Of a DNA stretch of 36,767 bases, positions 23,950 through 32,416 are shown piece by piece. A program made the position numbers and the translations under genes. Source of the stretch: Welwitschia mirabilis (lineage: Eukaryota > Gnetophyta > Gnetopsida > Welwitschiales); contig JBOZIK010000001.1 of the NCBI GenBank assembly GCA_051453625.1, positions 284,220,345 through 284,257,111 on the forward strand. The letters run 5' to 3'. Below the pieces are notes generated by a model. That model saw nothing but the letters and a program-made list of their open reading frames with translations, was not told the origin of the DNA and did not search any database. How positions within the stretch are numbered: the stretch's first letter is position 1; the number at the start of each line of letters is the position of its first letter.

Positions 23950-24490
23950 TGTCCATTGTCTTCTCTTGGAAAGTCAATCCATTCAAGATGACCAAACTCA
24001 TTCCCCAAGAAGTTGAGATAGCCTTCTCCACCAAGGGACATTGTTAGAAAATGAATCATCTCATGCAGTGCGATTCCACGATCAACTATTTTGAAAAGGG
24101 CATGCAAGCATGCCGTCCAAAGTACATTTCTTGTTCCATTAATATAAATGCAAACATTTTGTCTCCTACGATTACCTGATCATGACTTTCTGCATATGCC
24201 ATACATTTTTCTACATATCTTTGGTTTGTCATCATGGATACAATTTATTTCATGAACCACTGCTCATCTTGCCTGTGCTTTAGGTACTCAATCCATTTGT
24301 CAGGAATAGCCATGGCTAGGCGGTAATCAAAACCAAATCCACCTCCTGACACTGGCCGGCCTACAATTGGCATACCTGAAACAGCTTCTGCGATAACTAT
24401 TGCATCAGCATACGTGTTGTATATGAGAATATTGGACAGCATGAGATAAAAGCTTCATTGAAATATTGCTGGTAATGTCCTGTGCAGCTG
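23950..24490 (-). pseudogene. Starch (1,4-alpha-glucan) branching enzyme fragment, SBE1-like
   Basis: Branching enzymes create alpha-1,6 branch points in plastid starch. The fragment covers part of the GH13 catalytic barrel: [72 protein letters not shown], and after a frameshift [18 protein letters not shown] and [11 protein letters not shown]. The AIPDKW and DYRLAMA words favour class 1 over class 2. The family AED motif holding the catalytic Glu reads AEAV, so the residue after it is lost, and there are in-frame stops (after EQWFMK and at the frameshift). No intron interrupts about 180 codons, which suggests an mRNA-derived copy. It ends near DNGQ. Confidence 0.85.
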
Positions 24491-24499
24491 CTTCCTTGA

Positions 24500-24985
24500 T
24501 AGCAAATCGTCATTTGTAGGGATATGTCCTAGGCTGTGTTGTACTGGCCAATGGGAGGGATATAAATATGGCTTTTGTAGACTGTACCATTGGAGATTGA
24601 TGTACTGCCCTCGGTTATTCCACTAACTATTGCTTCAGAGCCCACTCTTGCTCAATGTCTTAAGCCAGAGTTCTTACTGCTCTAACCAGTAATAGAACAG
24701 CTTCAAGATCATTCCAAAATCTTATGTTTTTTAATCATCTCTGCAACTTTCCTCCTAATGGGATCATCTGCATAGAATATCTTAAAGGAACCATAAAAAA
24801 TGATAAGCTGAAGAAACCGCGCGGAACTAGCAATGTCTTCCATCATGGCATTATTAAGAGGGAAACTACTGTTAGAGACAGGGGACTCAAGGGGAACTTT
24901 GAACAGTTTTACATGATCTGTTTATTGAGTCTGATACTTCTGAAAGAATGAGCTAGTTTGACGGTTGCTATTGAAAACTTAAAGC
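24500..24985 (-). pseudogene. Unassigned coding-like fragment between the SBE and PheRS-beta pieces
   Basis: Minus-strand translations show protein-like stretches in shifting frames: MEDIASSARFLQLIIFYGSF, ADDPIRRKVAEMIKK, then NDLEAVLLLVRAVRTLA and DIEQEWALKQ, all separated by stops or frameshifts. The helical character and charge pattern resemble a host protein rather than a transposon. I do not recognise the family. Its orientation and position make it a likely sixth member of the chain. Confidence 0.4.
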
Positions 24986-24989
24986 ATTA

Positions 24990-25520
24990 AGAAGCTGTGT
25001 TTCCATCATCTCTTCTGTTGACCATGCTGAAGTTTTCTTTAGAAGAGCATAACATCCACGTTAGTACCTTTGTAAATCCTGCCATAGCAACCTCTAATCT
25101 TAATAAAGCACTGAAATGATTCAATGGCTATTGGAAGCCTTGAGTTAAAAAACTTGGTTTTGTCTTCAGGATATTGTTAAATCCAAATACACTAGCTATG
25201 ACCTCCATTATGTGACACGTATGAAGAACATTGCTCTGTGGTGTGGGGATAGAAACTAAGGTCTTTGAATCTTTTGTTCTTGCAGGAAGCTGTATTTTTC
25301 TCAATAAATTTAATATCTCATTCTCTTCAACAACTATTCAAGCAGAACTACAGATGTAGGAGGCATCAACTTCCAAGTCCCATGTAGATAAATCAAGATA
25401 AATTGCTGATTTTCCCCGAGGGTATCTAACTTTAACTGGCTCTGCCTCACACTTGCTTTCATAATACCTGGAAAACATTGTGACCATTGTATTAAGAACA
25501 ATCTTTGCCTTTGTCAGGTC
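24990..25520 (-). pseudogene. Phenylalanyl-tRNA synthetase beta subunit fragment
   Basis: The cytosolic PheRS beta subunit helps charge tRNA-Phe. The fragment reads DLTKAKIVLNTMVTMFSRYY, EPVKVRYPRGKSAIYLDLS, then after a stop ENEILNLLRKIQLPA, VLHTCHIMEVIASVFGFNNI, and RLEVAMAGFTKVLTWMLCSS. It ends near RRDDGNTAS. This is the central B3-B5 part of the subunit. Stops appear at CSSA* and GFQ*. About 175 codons run without an intron, so it looks reverse-transcribed. Its 5' end joins the SMO1 fragment in a different reading frame at 25508-25517. Confidence 0.8.
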
Positions 25521-26148
25521 CACAGAAGTAATCACAATATGTGAAGACTGATGCAAAGTTGCTTTTGCTTTGAACCCCAATAAAGTGACGGTAGTTATGA
25601 TACTCTACAGCTCCATAAAAGGGGATAAGTTTTGCAGGACTCCAAGGAAAGTCATACCCACTGTGAATGTCAATGGTTTCTATTTGTCGAAGAGCAATTC
25701 AGAGCTAGAAAGTGATCATGTGTCCAGGTGCAGTTGCAGGACCCATGAATGAAGGAATTCCAAGAATCAAAACCTCTGCCCAATGTGCATAAGGTGCAGC
25801 AAAGCCAAGAGGTGCTGTATACTCATAGTACACATGATGTAACTTCTCATAGCCCCACTTGCCATGCAACCATCAATGTATCCAGTAGTTTCTATAGTCT
25901 TCTATCATAGAATATACTGCAAGCTGTGCTATAATCTTTCATATGGAAGGCGGAGGAAGACTAGCTCTGATACTTACTAGCTGGATCATATGTAAGTTAC
26001 AGAGGCACAATGACCTTGAAAAAGACTGGCATTATGGTCTTGTAGTAATAAAATATCTCTGATTTCTCCAAATAAGTCTTGAGTTGGATTTTATACCGCT
26101 TCAATGGCGTTAGCTTCTTAATATCTACAAAGACCAGGGGCAGGGGAA
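25508..26148 (-). pseudogene. Sterol C4-methyl oxidase (SMO1-type) fragment
   Basis: SMO1 is an ER di-iron enzyme that removes C4 methyl groups in sterol synthesis. The fragment covers most of the protein without introns: PLPLVFVDIKKL, KRYKIQLKT, RASLPPPSI, VYSMIEDYRNYWIH, KWGYEKLHHVYYEYTAPLG, APYAHWAEVLILGIPSFMG, HSGYDFPWSPAKLIPFYG, and SNFASVFTYCDYF. The histidine boxes are damaged: HRxLH has a stop at the Arg codon, HHVHHEY reads HHVYYEY, and the third box has His changed to Arg. Two Trp codons are stops (F*L*IALRQ). It stops abruptly at GPDKG, where the PheRS-beta fragment begins. Confidence 0.88.
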
Positions 26149-26154
26149 TTCGAG

Positions 26155-26465
26155 GGCCTAATGAGTGGGGAACATAACAAAACCATAGAAAATTGGGAGA
26201 GAAGCAGCAAGAAGGAGAATGGCGCCAGGATCATTGTTGTCTATGGCTCTGTAAATCTGAGTGATGATGGCATCACTGAGACCCATAAAGCCCTTGAGAA
26301 GGCCAATGACAAGTTCCGTTCCTCTTGGAAAGTTGCTCACACAACTAACTATAATAGCAGTATTGGCAAAAGTCATGGAACTGCCACCAACGATCGCCTG
26401 GTAGAGATTCATCTGGCGAAGAAAAGGTTTGGGTGCTCTACTAGTCACAGAGAGCCATATCATAT
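26155..26465 (-). pseudogene. NFD4/nodulin-like major facilitator fragment
   Basis: About 100 codons are open on the minus strand with the nodulin-like/NFD4 signature: WLSVTSRAPKPFLRQMN, FANTAIIVSCVSNFPRG, VIGLLKGFMGLSDAIITQIY, NNDPGAILLLAASLP. The family usually has TYFNTAALVSCVxNFP and GLSGAILTQIY, so the match is good, with substitutions. These transporter-like proteins have about 12 membrane helices, of which this covers about two or three. No start or C-terminus is present. It abuts SMO1 at about 26148-26158. Confidence 0.75.
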
Positions 26466-26589
26466 TGCATCATTTCAGAATAGATAACCCTTTAAATTGT
26501 AGTAGCAGAAGCATAATGACTGTGATCCTGTAGGATTGTTGACTGTGAATTACAAAGTCTTGAGTTTATGTTTCTCAACACTTAATAAA

Positions 26590-28130
26590 GATAGTTTAGT
26601 GACTGTGTCATCCTTAGAAGAACCATGTTCAACATCAAAGGCCTCAAAAACCATTTCCATAGCACCCATACAAGGGTTTTCAGATGATGATAAGGTAATT
26701 GTGTAAAACACATAGGACTTGATGAGGTGGCAAACAGGACAAATAAATCCTCAAAAACAGACATCATCCTAATACTTTCGTCATTAGAGTTGCATTTAAG
26801 TGTTGAAGGGAAGTTCTTCAGCAGGCTCCAAAACAGTGCAATTAGTGGACTTCCAAGAACTCTGTCTTCTTCACATTCAAGTTTTTCATAAAGATGATTC
26901 AAGTTTTTCATAAAGATGAGTCTGATTGAAAATAAATTCAATGTTTAAGGGTTTTGACTTAATGATCAAGGAGACGTTTTCCAAATCATTCCATTCTTTC
27001 TTAATGAATGGTAGGCATCCTTTGAGCAAAGGTCAGATGTTATCTTCTTTCACTTCCATAAATGATCAAATCAAAATCAAAAGAAATCAACTTTTTGCCT
27101 CTGCCACTTTTCAGGCAGTGCCTAAAGCCAAGCCAAGTTCGTTTCAGGATTCTCAAGAAGCGTTCAAAAGTTATCTCCAATTATGTTGCTATATTGATAC
27201 AGACTGTGTTTTATTAAGCTTCTTTTGTGCAAGATCACTACTTAAAACCTACAAATTCTTAATATTGCTGAAGATGAAACAAGGCACTCTACTAGAAAGC
27301 TGTAAATCTTTAACATTTAAGGCTTGTATCTCTCTAAAAATAAGAGTAAATGGAAATAGCACAGCTGCCACTTCTTTTGACTGATCAGGATTTTTCACCA
27401 TAAACTTGGAACCTAACAAATCAACACATGGAGAAGCAACTAATGAAGCAATTCCTTTTGTTTATTTAGAACCATTTCTTAATAGTATATGGCACTTCTG
27501 AAGGACATCATATAATGCCTTTAACAAGGAATACTTGTCAATCACCCTTTCTATCCCATCCATAGAGAAAACAAGCTGTACAACACTAAGATCATCAAAA
27601 TGAAGATGCCTCAAAAGGGCTTCTTAGAAGGCCAGAAGTAGCCAATGTTATCACTATGAGTGCATGCATTTTAGGCTCTAGATGTTGTAATGACATATAA
27701 ATAGTTGTGTTTGACCCTTCAATTGGAATATGCATGCCTTCTTCCAACATTTCTTGAAGAATCTTGTGGACTAAGCTACCATCCAAGTTGGGTTTTCTAA
27801 CGCATCGTTGATTCCCAACAAATTCATTGATAGCCTTATCTAGCTTATTAGGGTAGAACTTTTCAATCTTCATTAGTGCATTTCGAACCCAGCTTCTTCA
27901 TTCTTGTTTGTTATGCTAAGCATTCTTACTGCTATTGCTTAGGTCCAAAATTTCAAACAAAACTTTAGAAATTTGATTTTTAAAGGGAAGAGTATCAATA
28001 AGGACAAATAGGTTCTTTTGGTAAAGTTCCCATGTCTCCACATAAAATGTTTTTAAGAGCCCCAATAGACATGCTGACAGATCACTGACATTAGTAAGAA
28101 CCCCAATCACTACCAAAGGTAATTTGTTAA
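26590..28130 (-). pseudogene. UTP10/HEATR1 (U3 snoRNP-associated HEAT-repeat protein) fragment
   Basis: UTP10 is a very large nucleolar protein needed for 18S rRNA processing. Readable pieces, 5' to 3', are VIGVLTNVSDLSACLLGLLK and FEILDLSN, then MKIEKFYPNKLDKAINEFV, LQEMLEEGMHIPIEG, YMSLQHLEPKMHALIV, ATSGLLRS. A frameshift leads to DDLSVVQLVFSMDGIERVID and LLKALYDVLQKC, then AAVLFPFTLIFREIQALNVK. Near 26800 SPLIALFWSLLKNFPSTLK and FEDLFVLFATS follow. The order of these segments fits the middle of plant UTP10. Many stops and frameshifts are present and no introns are apparent. The family call rests on pattern memory and is less certain than the SMO1 or SBE calls. Confidence 0.7.
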
Positions 28131-28598
28131 CTGGCTGTGTGTATATGCTTCAATATGTTCATTTCCATAAAGAGGGACAAATGGGTTTATTGCCACCAAG
28201 AATATGGTGATATCCCTTCTTCAATGTTGAATTTCAGTGTGGCAATATATGATTTCCAAAACGAAGTGACACCGCATGGTTTATTCCATAAGAGACTTGA
28301 AACTAAACTTTCTCTGCTGCCTATCCTTTGGTAAATGCATAGTAGCCTAGAAGAGGCATGAGGAAAGTTCTTTCAAATCTTGGAATAAGATGACCCTATT
28401 AAATACTTCAATGAAATATTCCAAATGCTACAAGAGAAGAAGACACAATGAGAAAAGGCATGACTCTAAAATGTTCAAGATTAAATTATTATGCTTCTTA
28501 AAGAGGAAGTAGAATTCAAGGCCACTGGGGAAAAACAATTAGAGACATATGTGTTTCTTCTTATTCCAATATCTATAGCAATTTTGCATTACTTCAGC
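28131..28598. other. Unassigned DNA upstream of the UTP10 fragment
   Basis: The nearest part may be further decayed UTP10 sequence on the minus strand (a MEMNILKHIHTAS-like stretch near 28150). The remainder has no recognisable feature. Confidence 0.35.
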
Positions 28599-28920
28599 CA
28601 TTGTTGCAAGACCCTCTGGATCATGGTAAGTACTCTTTGAGTCCTCAGTTTTTTTGAGCTCGCGAGTTGAGTGGGCAGAAACTCGTCAAGTCCAAGTTAA
28701 CTCCCAAAACTCGCGAGTCTCAACAAATCTTGGTGAGTCTTAGCAAGTTTTGGTGAGTCTTGGCACGATTGTACATGAAACTCTCTAGTGACTCTTTTTG
28801 ACTCTTGAGTCTATATCGAGTCACTCTTGAGTCTGTACTGAGTTAGCTCCTAAGTCGAGTCGAGTCACAAGGTTTTTCCCTTATCCGATCCGTGTGACGA
28901 GTCTGAGTCTTGCAACAATG
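28599..28920. mobile_element. MITE with 14-bp perfect terminal inverted repeats
   Basis: CATTGTTGCAAGAC at 28599-28612 is the exact reverse complement of GTCTTGCAACAATG at 28907-28920. The flanks ACTTCAGC (left) and TCTTCAGT (right) match at six of eight bases, as expected for an aged 8-bp target duplication, which is the hAT type. The 322-bp interior has no ORF and is packed with GAGTC/GACTC words and two AACTCGCGAGT-type palindromes. Superfamily is inferred from the duplication length and CA...TG ends only. Confidence 0.7.
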
Positions 28921-29315
28921 TCTTCAGTAAGTGAATGAGTAGGCAAGAAAGATGATAAAAGGTAAGAGCTCTATTTAAACTATTCCAGTGAGTTGTTTCA
29001 GTAACCAAGATACGTTAGGAAGAGAGCATAAAAACAGTTTGAGGAGATTCAATCTCAGTCTACCACCATGCTCCATTCAAATTAATGTCAAATTCTTTAA
29101 CCTATTTGCTTGCACTGCTTCATTTTCAATTCACTGTTGGGCACACAAGGACACCAAATCCCATAACAGGTAGAAAGACATTACAAAGGAAATGAAAGAG
29201 AGGCATTATAGCTTTAGGTAAAAAACATGCACAACTTATACTAAGAAAAGAACATAATAGATTGATTTTCAGAAAGATAATGACATTCTTCACTCTAGTA
29301 TATTCATCTTTGCTT
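28921..29315. other. Unassigned DNA
   Basis: No supported gene. The open frame at 28988-29173 (+) has no recognisable domain. Confidence 0.45.
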
Positions 29316-29507
29316 TCAAGAATCTAACACTTGGCTTTCCACTAAAACATTGAAGTAAGGTCCCTTGGGTTGTAAGAATGCATTGGCTTTAGTTAATTCT
29401 TTCAAAGCTGGGTCCATATCTAGGGAAAGTGATTTAGAACTAAGTTTGGAATGCCTCTCAAAAAAGCTATTGGATGAGAAAGCTTCCATCATAGAAAGTT
29501 CAGTGTG
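29316..29507 (-). pseudogene. Unassigned coding-like fragment (63 codons)
   Basis: The minus-strand frame from 29507 to the TGA at 29316-29318 reads SMMEAFSSNSFFERHSKLSS, then a short Ser/Lys/Leu stretch, MDPALKELTKANAFLQPKGP and YFNVLVESQVLDS. It lacks the bias of random A+T-rich frames and looks like host protein. I cannot name the family. It is on the same strand as the host-fragment chain and upstream of it, so it may be another member or part of the same transcript. Confidence 0.35.
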
Positions 29508-29620
29508 TTAAGTAGGGTATATTTCAATGATGAACAATAAAAGTATTACCACGAACTCAATCTTAGCCCAAGAATCTTGTCTCGTGAAGCAACAAACTTA
29601 GGCCGGGCAAAATAATACTA

Positions 29621-29834
29621 GGACGTCCACCTCTCTACCCGGGACATCCAGACCTACACTCGAAAAACTCTATTGGGACGTTCACCCTTCAACCTGAGAT
29701 GTCCAGGCCTATGATCGGTTAGAATGTACTGGGATGTCCGAGACTTAGATTTGGGACGTCCAGCCCCTGTCTCAGTTCTCTGTCGAAAAGGCTCTTTAAA
29801 ACTAGGATGTCCGACCTTTTTTCTTGAGATGTCC
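29621..29834 (+). repeat. GGACGTCC palindrome array (array 2)
   Basis: Sites, including GGACATCC, GGATGTCC and AGATGTCC variants, start at 29621, 29642, 29676, 29697, 29732, 29754, 29805 and 29827. Steps are 21, 34, 21, 35, 22, 51 and 22, which is the same 21 + 35 layout as array 1. The spacer CTCTCTACCCG resembles the copia LTR sense spacer GCTACCCG, so this array is in the opposite (plus) orientation to the copia LTR. Confidence 0.85.
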
Positions 29835-30592
29835 GGTCAGCTATTCATTGTCACAGAAAAGTGTTTCATATAAATGCTGGGCACAAAATTTAAAGCATAA
29901 ACGACTAGAAGATGGTGCTTGGTAGTACACTTATTTAGACAAGCATTCCTTAGGGTTTTCCCTATTTAAAACCTCTTATAAATCAAGTTTAGTAGATGGA
30001 CAACACACCAAACTATAGAAAGATTGTAACTTAAGAAGTATCACTTCGACTTGTTTTTCAAAATCGAGCGCTCTCTCAGACGTGCGACGCTCCCATTGCT
30101 TAGCGTCTCTATCTTGCGTGGCGGCGCGTTACCTTCTAGTGTGGTGGCTTTCTCCCTTAAGTGTTTGGGCTTGGCATGGCGGTGCGTTTGACTCACGTTG
30201 AGCTTCATGCAAGCTGCGAGCTTTTCTACTCTTGTGCAGCCTTACTCTGTGTTTTGAGCAGCTCTTTTTTCATGCCGCTATTTTCAAGATTTTTCAAAAA
30301 TATATCAAGTTCTTATAGGAGTGCGCGGCGACATGTCTTTCAAGCACAACGCTCTTTGCTTCTCAAGCTCTGCATGTGCGATATATCACCAGATCCTTGT
30401 ATGCACCGAAAAGCTCTAAAAGAATTTTATACATGCATGTTAGTCCTCCGTGATACCCTTGCATGCAACGATCTCGCATATCTTTAAGGAAAGTTTTCTA
30501 TTTTTCATACTCATCTCTTTTTCTTTTAAATGTCCTCGCATATATCAGACTCGTCTACTTCAAATGCTTCTTCTTAAAAATGAAAAGTAGAA
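29835..30592 (+). other. Leader with TATA-like box and CpG-rich segment
   Basis: Downstream of array 2 is CCTATTTAAAACC followed by TTATAAATC (about 29962-29984), a plausible promoter. Then comes a markedly CpG-rich stretch at about 30060-30360 with GGCGGCGCG and many GCG words. The open frame 30161-30487 (+) is Cys/Ser-rich with no domain and I do not call it a gene. Together this looks like the LTR or promoter plus leader of the element whose ORF starts at 30593. Confidence 0.4.
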
Positions 30593-30807
30593 ATGGATGA
30601 GATTCCTTTTCATTCTGCGTTAGTAGATGCAGATAATGATATGGCTACAAAAGATGATTGTGTTATGGTAGATTTAGAATTCCCTCAAGATCTTTTTGAC
30701 AAAACCGTTCGCACCTTTGAACAACTTTATGTAATTGGTTTCTTTACTGGAAGAATTTCCTCTTTCTCTGTTTTCAACAATTGGATTCAGAAAAATTGGG
30801 TTAGTAG
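30593..30807 (+). pseudogene. DUF4283-like ORF, N-terminal part, cut by the copia insertion
   Basis: The ORF starts ATGGATGAGATTCC and continues with an acidic N-terminus, then VRTFEQLYVIGFFTGRISSF and VFNNWIQKNW. This resembles the start of the DUF4283 domain in plant LINE-type ORF1 and zinc-knuckle proteins, where a GxFxGxRPSF-like segment is followed by a W-containing helix. At 30808 the sequence changes to the end of the copia LTR, and the frame closes eight codons later inside the LTR. The rest of the ORF should lie beyond the copia element, outside the window. Confidence 0.5.
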
Positions 30808-31966
30808 TGTTGGGATCGTAGAAGCACCCTAGAAGGGGGGTGAATAGGTAAATTTAAAATTATTGCAAAAGATGAATATATAACTGAAACTTCACAATTA
30901 AAACGATGTATAGAAATAATCAAGAAAATAAAATATGAACAATGCACAATAAACAATGAGCAGAGCACCAGATTTATAGTGGTTCAGCAATCCTTGCCTA
31001 CTCCACTCACAGGGGGCAGCAACGTGCTTTTAGCCTCCTGATTCCATTATCAAAACACCCAATCTCTTCGGGCAACTCCTTTTCTCAAGGTTACAATCAA
31101 TTCCCTTCTCCTGGGAATCACAAGCTTGCTTCAACAAGCCTTGGAGCAATATTAGAGTAGAAGATCTTGATGATAAAGGTGCCTCAAGCACGGTACATCA
31201 GCAATTAAGGCACAAAGAGAATTTTTTCTTCAATAGATCACGTAGTGAGGGACATTCAGAAGAATTACAGAGATGATTTTCAACTATGTAGGAACAGTAA
31301 CCATTCCAAGTGAATTTGAATGGCTTATATATACTTGATGAGAAAAATAGCTGTTGGATCCTTTAGTTTGGATCCCTAACCGTTAGACTGCTATCATAGA
31401 CGTTTGAACAACATCCCAAAGAAGTTTTGACCACTGCCCAAGATGTTTGCTCTTGAAAACTGTGTCGTTCTGACGACTGCAATGTTCATATTTCTTCATG
31501 TCGGACGTCCCACTTTTTGGATCGGACGTCTCGGTTGTAAAGCTTGATTTTTGGGTTCAACTAGGCTATATTCGGACCTCCCAGTTTCAAGTTCGGACGT
31601 CCCCACATATTTTATTTGCGTTCGAGGCTGGACGTCCTGGTTAGCGGGGTCAGACGTCTCTATATATTCTGGCCACACTCAAGTCCAGACATCCCAGGTA
31701 ACAGGTCAGACATCCTCATATAGTGTGACCGTATTCAGATCCGGACGTCCCGGGTAGCAGGCTGGACGTCCCCATATGTTTCAACCACATTCAACTCCGG
31801 ACGTCCCAAGTAACAGCTCAGACGTTCCCATATATTCGGTCGTGTATAGGGGTGGACGTCACGGACTAAAGCTCGGACGTCCCTGGAGGCACAACTTCTG
31901 ATTTGCACACTGTGAAGTACGCTATTACCTCGTTCTTGATCATCATTGAAGTCTAAAGTCTCTACA
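30808..31966 (-). mobile_element. 3' LTR of the copia element
   Basis: On the minus strand it starts TGTAGAGACTTTAG and ends GATCCCAACA, so it has TG...CA ends and is about 1,159 bp. A polypurine tract (GAAAAGAGGGAGAT) lies directly upstream, which fixes this as the 3' LTR. It carries the GGACGTCC array in its U3 part, a TATATATA box at about 31325-31333 and a C-rich end (TTCACCCCCCTTCTAGGG) of a type often seen in copia LTRs. No primer site follows its end, as expected for a 3' LTR. Confidence 0.8.
31503..31882 (-). repeat. GGACGTCC palindrome array (array 3, in the copia LTR U3)
   Basis: Pairs of sites start at 31503/31524, 31574/31595, 31630/31652, 31687/31708, 31743/31764, 31799/31820 and 31854/31875. 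The step within a pair is 21 (once 22). From the second pair on, pairs repeat every 55-57 bases. Variants such as AGACATCC and AGACGTCT differ mostly by C to T or G to A changes. The array lies upstream of the TATA box, where LTR enhancers normally sit. Confidence 0.9.
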
Positions 31967-31980
31967 ATCTCCCTCTTTTC
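31967..31980 (-). other. Polypurine tract of the copia element
   Basis: The minus strand reads GAAAAGAGGGAGAT immediately before the LTR start TGTAGAGAC. This is the plus-strand primer of copia reverse transcription. A diverged second copy (GGAAAGGGAGAGAT then TGTAAAGAC) lies near 32495-32520, beyond the gap. Confidence 0.7.
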
Positions 31981-32234
31981 AATGATGACAACCATTTATC
32001 CAGATTTGTAAAAGATAACCAATTGAATGCTCCCCCTTAAATCAAGCTCCTGAATTAACCTGTTATTTGTATGGAAAAAGAAACCACCACACGTGTCCTC
32101 ACAGACAATTTAGTGCAATGAAGTTCTATACCTTGAATTTTTGCAAGTGTAAAGCGATTGGTATAATAATCTGATATTATTCTCCCCCTTTGTCATTATT
32201 GAAAAACAATAAGTAAACAGAAAATTTAGATTAG

Positions 32235-32334
32235 NNNNNNNNNNNNNNNNNNNNNNNNNNNNNNNNNNNNNNNNNNNNNNNNNNNNNNNNNNNNNNNNNN
32301 NNNNNNNNNNNNNNNNNNNNNNNNNNNNNNNNNN
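32235..32334. other. Assembly gap (100 N) with duplicated flanks
   Basis: About 400 bases left of the gap (31830-32234) and right of it (32335-32768) are direct near-copies. Both include the end of the palindrome array, the LTR start, the polypurine tract and the AAAGGGGGAGAATAATAT stretch. This is an uncollapsed overlap, a haplotype or a true tandem duplication. Confidence 0.9.
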
Positions 32335-32416
32335 ATGTCCCAAGTAACAGCTTGGACGTCCCTATATGTTTGGCCGTGTACAGGGGCGGACGTCCCGGAC
32401 TAAAGCTGGGACATCC
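32335..32416 (-). repeat. Partial GGACGTCC array (second copy of the array 3 edge)
   Basis: Sites start at 32354, 32388 and 32409 (steps 34 and 21). They match 31820-31882 with small changes and belong to the duplicated flank of the gap. Confidence 0.85.

Noticed and set aside
26161-26487. 108-codon plus-strand frame
   Set aside because: Antisense of the NFD4/nodulin-like fragment.
26926-27384. 152-codon plus-strand frame
   Set aside because: It is the antisense shadow of the UTP10-like fragment, which has clear family words on the minus strand.
28621-28910. GAGTC/GACTC repeats considered as a CRISPR-like or satellite array
   Set aside because: Words are irregularly spaced, there are no constant repeat and spacer lengths, and the segment is bounded by MITE inverted repeats.
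31496-31995. Overlapping open frames on both strands across the palindrome array (31496-31678, 31551-31757, 31735-31995)
   Set aside because: They arise because the palindromic repeats keep frames open on both strands. The translations are just the repeat unit and have no domain.
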